Assembly (NCBI GenBank): GCA_020080175.1
Contig: JAGHQL010000027.1
Coordinates: 62,001-126,000, forward strand
Origin: Glutinoglossum americanum
Lineage: Eukaryota; Ascomycota; Geoglossomycetes; Geoglossales; Geoglossaceae
Reading direction: 5' to 3'
DNA: 64,000 nt
A program made the translations under genes and the position numbers. The notes beneath the pieces are model-generated. The model did no database searches. It was not told the DNA's origin and saw only the letters and a program-made list of their open reading frames with translations. This document shows, piece by piece, positions 62,257 to 64,000 of the stretch; within the stretch, counting starts at the first letter, position 1; each line of letters starts with the position of its first letter.

Positions 62257-63079
62257 ATGAGGGCATCCCCACAATTGCTTTCAAAAGGCTTCATCGGCCG
62301 CAGTCTAGATGAATTTAAACGCTATGCAAATATTGGTATGCCGTCATTTTGAAACATCGTCATTCAAATGCTGACAACCAATGCCAATAGCCCTCAAACA
62401 AGAAGGCATTCGTACACCAAGTGCGCCCTTCCCACTAATCTATTTTCACGACCACTCTTCCCTCTCGGCTTGTAAAGTCATGTCGGATGCAGACATTGGA
62501 GGCTTCTCCAAAGCGAGCCTTGACTACATCCAGCCTGGCTCAGCTGGGAACCCAAATGGCTGTACAAGATTCCATGGATCTATCTCCACTCAGCTACCTC
62601 CAAACGACCCGCAAGTTCAACGTACGGGCTATGCGGCCTGGCGCACATTGGACCGACGTCCGACGATATTTGGCAGGAGCGTGTGGGATATAGACCCATA
62701 CACATACTTAGCGATGCGCATCAAGAGCGATGGGCGAAAATACTTTGTGAATCTGCAAACTGACTCAATTGTGCCAACTGATATCCACCAGCACCGGCTG
62801 TTCGCACGACGTCCTGGGGAGTGGGAGACTGTGTTGATCAAGTGGAATGAGTTTGTCAGGACAAACCACGGTCAGGTTGTGGAGCCACAGACAGAGATAT
62901 TGAGACAAAATGTGAAGACTGTTGGGGTGGGACTAATCGATCGCGTTCCTGGACCATTCGAGCTCTTTATAGAGAGAATATGGGCGACGAACGGGCTAAC
63001 TGATCACGATGCGAGGGAGGATGGAAGGATTGGCGGATGGGATAGTAAGGAAGCAGAAACCGACGATAAAAGGTCATAA
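62257..63079 (+). CDS. cia30: CIA30/NDUFAF1, complex I intermediate assembly protein
   Basis: Binds the membrane-arm intermediate of respiratory complex I in mitochondria. Exons 62257..62335 and 62391..63079 give 255 aa. Head MRASPQLLSKGFIGRSLDEF is a targeting-type sequence. The CIA30 fold shows SDADIGGFSKASLD, TRFHGSISTQLPPND, RTGYAAWRTLDRRPTIFGRS, DPYTYLAMRIKSDGRKYFVN, WETVLIKWNEFVRTNHGQ and KTVGVGLIDRVPGPFELFIE. Presence implies that the organism has complex I, unlike S. cerevisiae and S. pombe. Convergent with the DUF7704-like gene. Confidence 0.95.
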
Positions 63080-63301
63080 TCTGGAATTTGCTTCCTGAAT
63101 GGCGAGGTTCCTGGCGTCTCGGTGCAACATTTAAAATGTAAAAATTTCTACTCAAACATCTGGGGAAGGTGTGATCCTATGTTCTGTACACTGGGGCTAA
63201 ACCACGGGGCTATAAGTAGACAGCAAAAATAAGTTTAAGCGTCTACCTAGACATCTTGTACATGCTCCCCTTCATGTCTGAGCCTTGGAACTCTCAACCT
63301 A

Positions 63302-63831
63302 TCACTGGGCCTTTGCCTTCTTGCCTGGCTCACGATCCTCTCCTAAGAACCCAAGTAAATAGGCGACTCGTGCGAGAAAGAGAGCACCAGTAAAACAGAT
63401 ATTGCCCCAAGCCATTGCATTCCAGTTCGTAACATCAAAAAAGCTTTCACGGCCCATGACATGGTATGTGACAGCAAGGTGACCGATATCCCCTAGCAAC
63501 AGCACTAAGAGGTAGCGGCGGGCGACCTGCGCCGATGTTGTTGTGTACAGCACAGCTATACCGATGAATCCTATGAGCAGGTACACATTACCAAGTTGAA
63601 GGGCAATAATGTATTCGTTTGGGGTCAGAGCATGAAGAGGAGTATTTGGCAGCTGGTCCGCGACGAAAGAGGCGGGGGAGACGATTGCCGCGAGGAAGCC
63701 GGCAACCCTAGAGAGTTATAAAGTTAGGGGGATGTGGTCGGCAACGCTGGTTGGCTCTAGGCCACTTACATAGAAATAGGCTCGCAGACGGTGAAGATAA
63801 ATCTCGGGATAGGAGGGAAAATGGCCGCCAT
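63302..63831 (-). CDS. DUF7704-like small membrane protein
   Basis: Exons complement(63302..63707, 63770..63831) give 155 aa. The first exon reads MAAIFPPIPRFIFTVCEPIS, which is the typical opening of this fungal family, and is followed by four hydrophobic segments: VAGFLAAIVSPASFVADQL, ALQLGNVYLLIGFIGIAVLY, RYLLVLLLGDIGHLAVTYHV and MAWGNICFTGALFLARVAYL, with a basic tail GKKAKAQ. Function is unknown in the family. An out-of-frame ATG at 63967 upstream would give an unrelated short frame and is not used. Confidence 0.82.
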
Positions 63832-64000
63832 GGTGAATTGTGCTAATTTGGTTGATTCGTGATGGTCTATGAATAAGGCGGCATAGGGGATCCTCGGACA
63901 TCTTATGTACCACTGTAGGCCCTAGGTCTCGCTTAAGCTTCACAGCGGGTGGGGGCGACTTGGCCATGTAGATTTAGTGACAATTTAGCCTAAAGTGGGG

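Noticed and set aside
63716-63967. 83-codon - strand frame starting MAKSPPPAV
   Set aside because: Out of frame with the DUF7704-like exon whose opening MAAIFPPIPRFIF is characteristic; probably 5' UTR.

Overview
This window looks like nuclear DNA of a filamentous ascomycete (Pezizomycotina). The evidence is short spliceosomal introns of about 45-90 bases with GT/AG ends and CTRAC-like branch points, a CFEM secreted protein, complex I and sterol-free respiratory genes of the usual fungal type, a Rac GTPase (absent from budding and fission yeast), and an ATP sulfurylase carrying the fungal APS-kinase-like tail. Genes are intron-rich (CMS1 has six exons, ATP sulfurylase seven), which may point to an early-diverging lineage; that is a guess. 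All reading is by eye from the sequence, and product names rest on remembered family motifs, not on a search.

Layout. 1-14 kb: ATP sulfurylase (-), ISD11 (+), a disordered AT-hook-like acidic protein (+), phosphoserine phosphatase (-), a UFL1-like UFM1 E3 ligase (+) and PAPS reductase (+). 14-18 kb: a gene-poor stretch with relics of an amidase gene. 18-25.5 kb: SEC2 (-), PDCD5 (+), COQ4 (-), ketopantoate reductase (-), LRP1/C1D (+). 25.7-33.3 kb: MIX17 (+), UBX protein (-), SURF1/SHY1 (+), CENP-T (-), CMS1 (+, with a small inverted-repeat element in intron 1). 33.7-37.7 kb: CFEM protein (+), NOP6 (+), RAC (-). 37.7-39.4 kb: AT-rich spacer with hAT-like remnants. 39.4-50.3 kb: RGD1-type F-BAR/RhoGAP (+), MED12/SRB8 (-), eIF1 (+). 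50.6-60.4 kb: N19m-like membrane protein (-), Tim44/mL45-like mitochondrial protein (+), SSS-family urea-type symporter (-), multi-RRM protein (-). 60.4-64 kb: spacer, CIA30 (+), DUF7704-like membrane protein (-).

How the genes relate. There is no operon or evident secondary-metabolite cluster; strands alternate and most neighbours are housekeeping. Two sulfate-assimilation steps (ATP sulfurylase and PAPS reductase) lie about 11 kb apart, and serine synthesis lies between them. Six genes serve mitochondria (ISD11, COQ4, MIX17, SURF1, the Tim44/mL45-like protein, CIA30). RAC and an F-BAR RhoGAP are separated by one spacer, and SEC2 adds a polarity/exocytosis function. The most unusual item is the UFL1-like gene, because UFMylation is thought to be lost from many fungi including the model yeasts.
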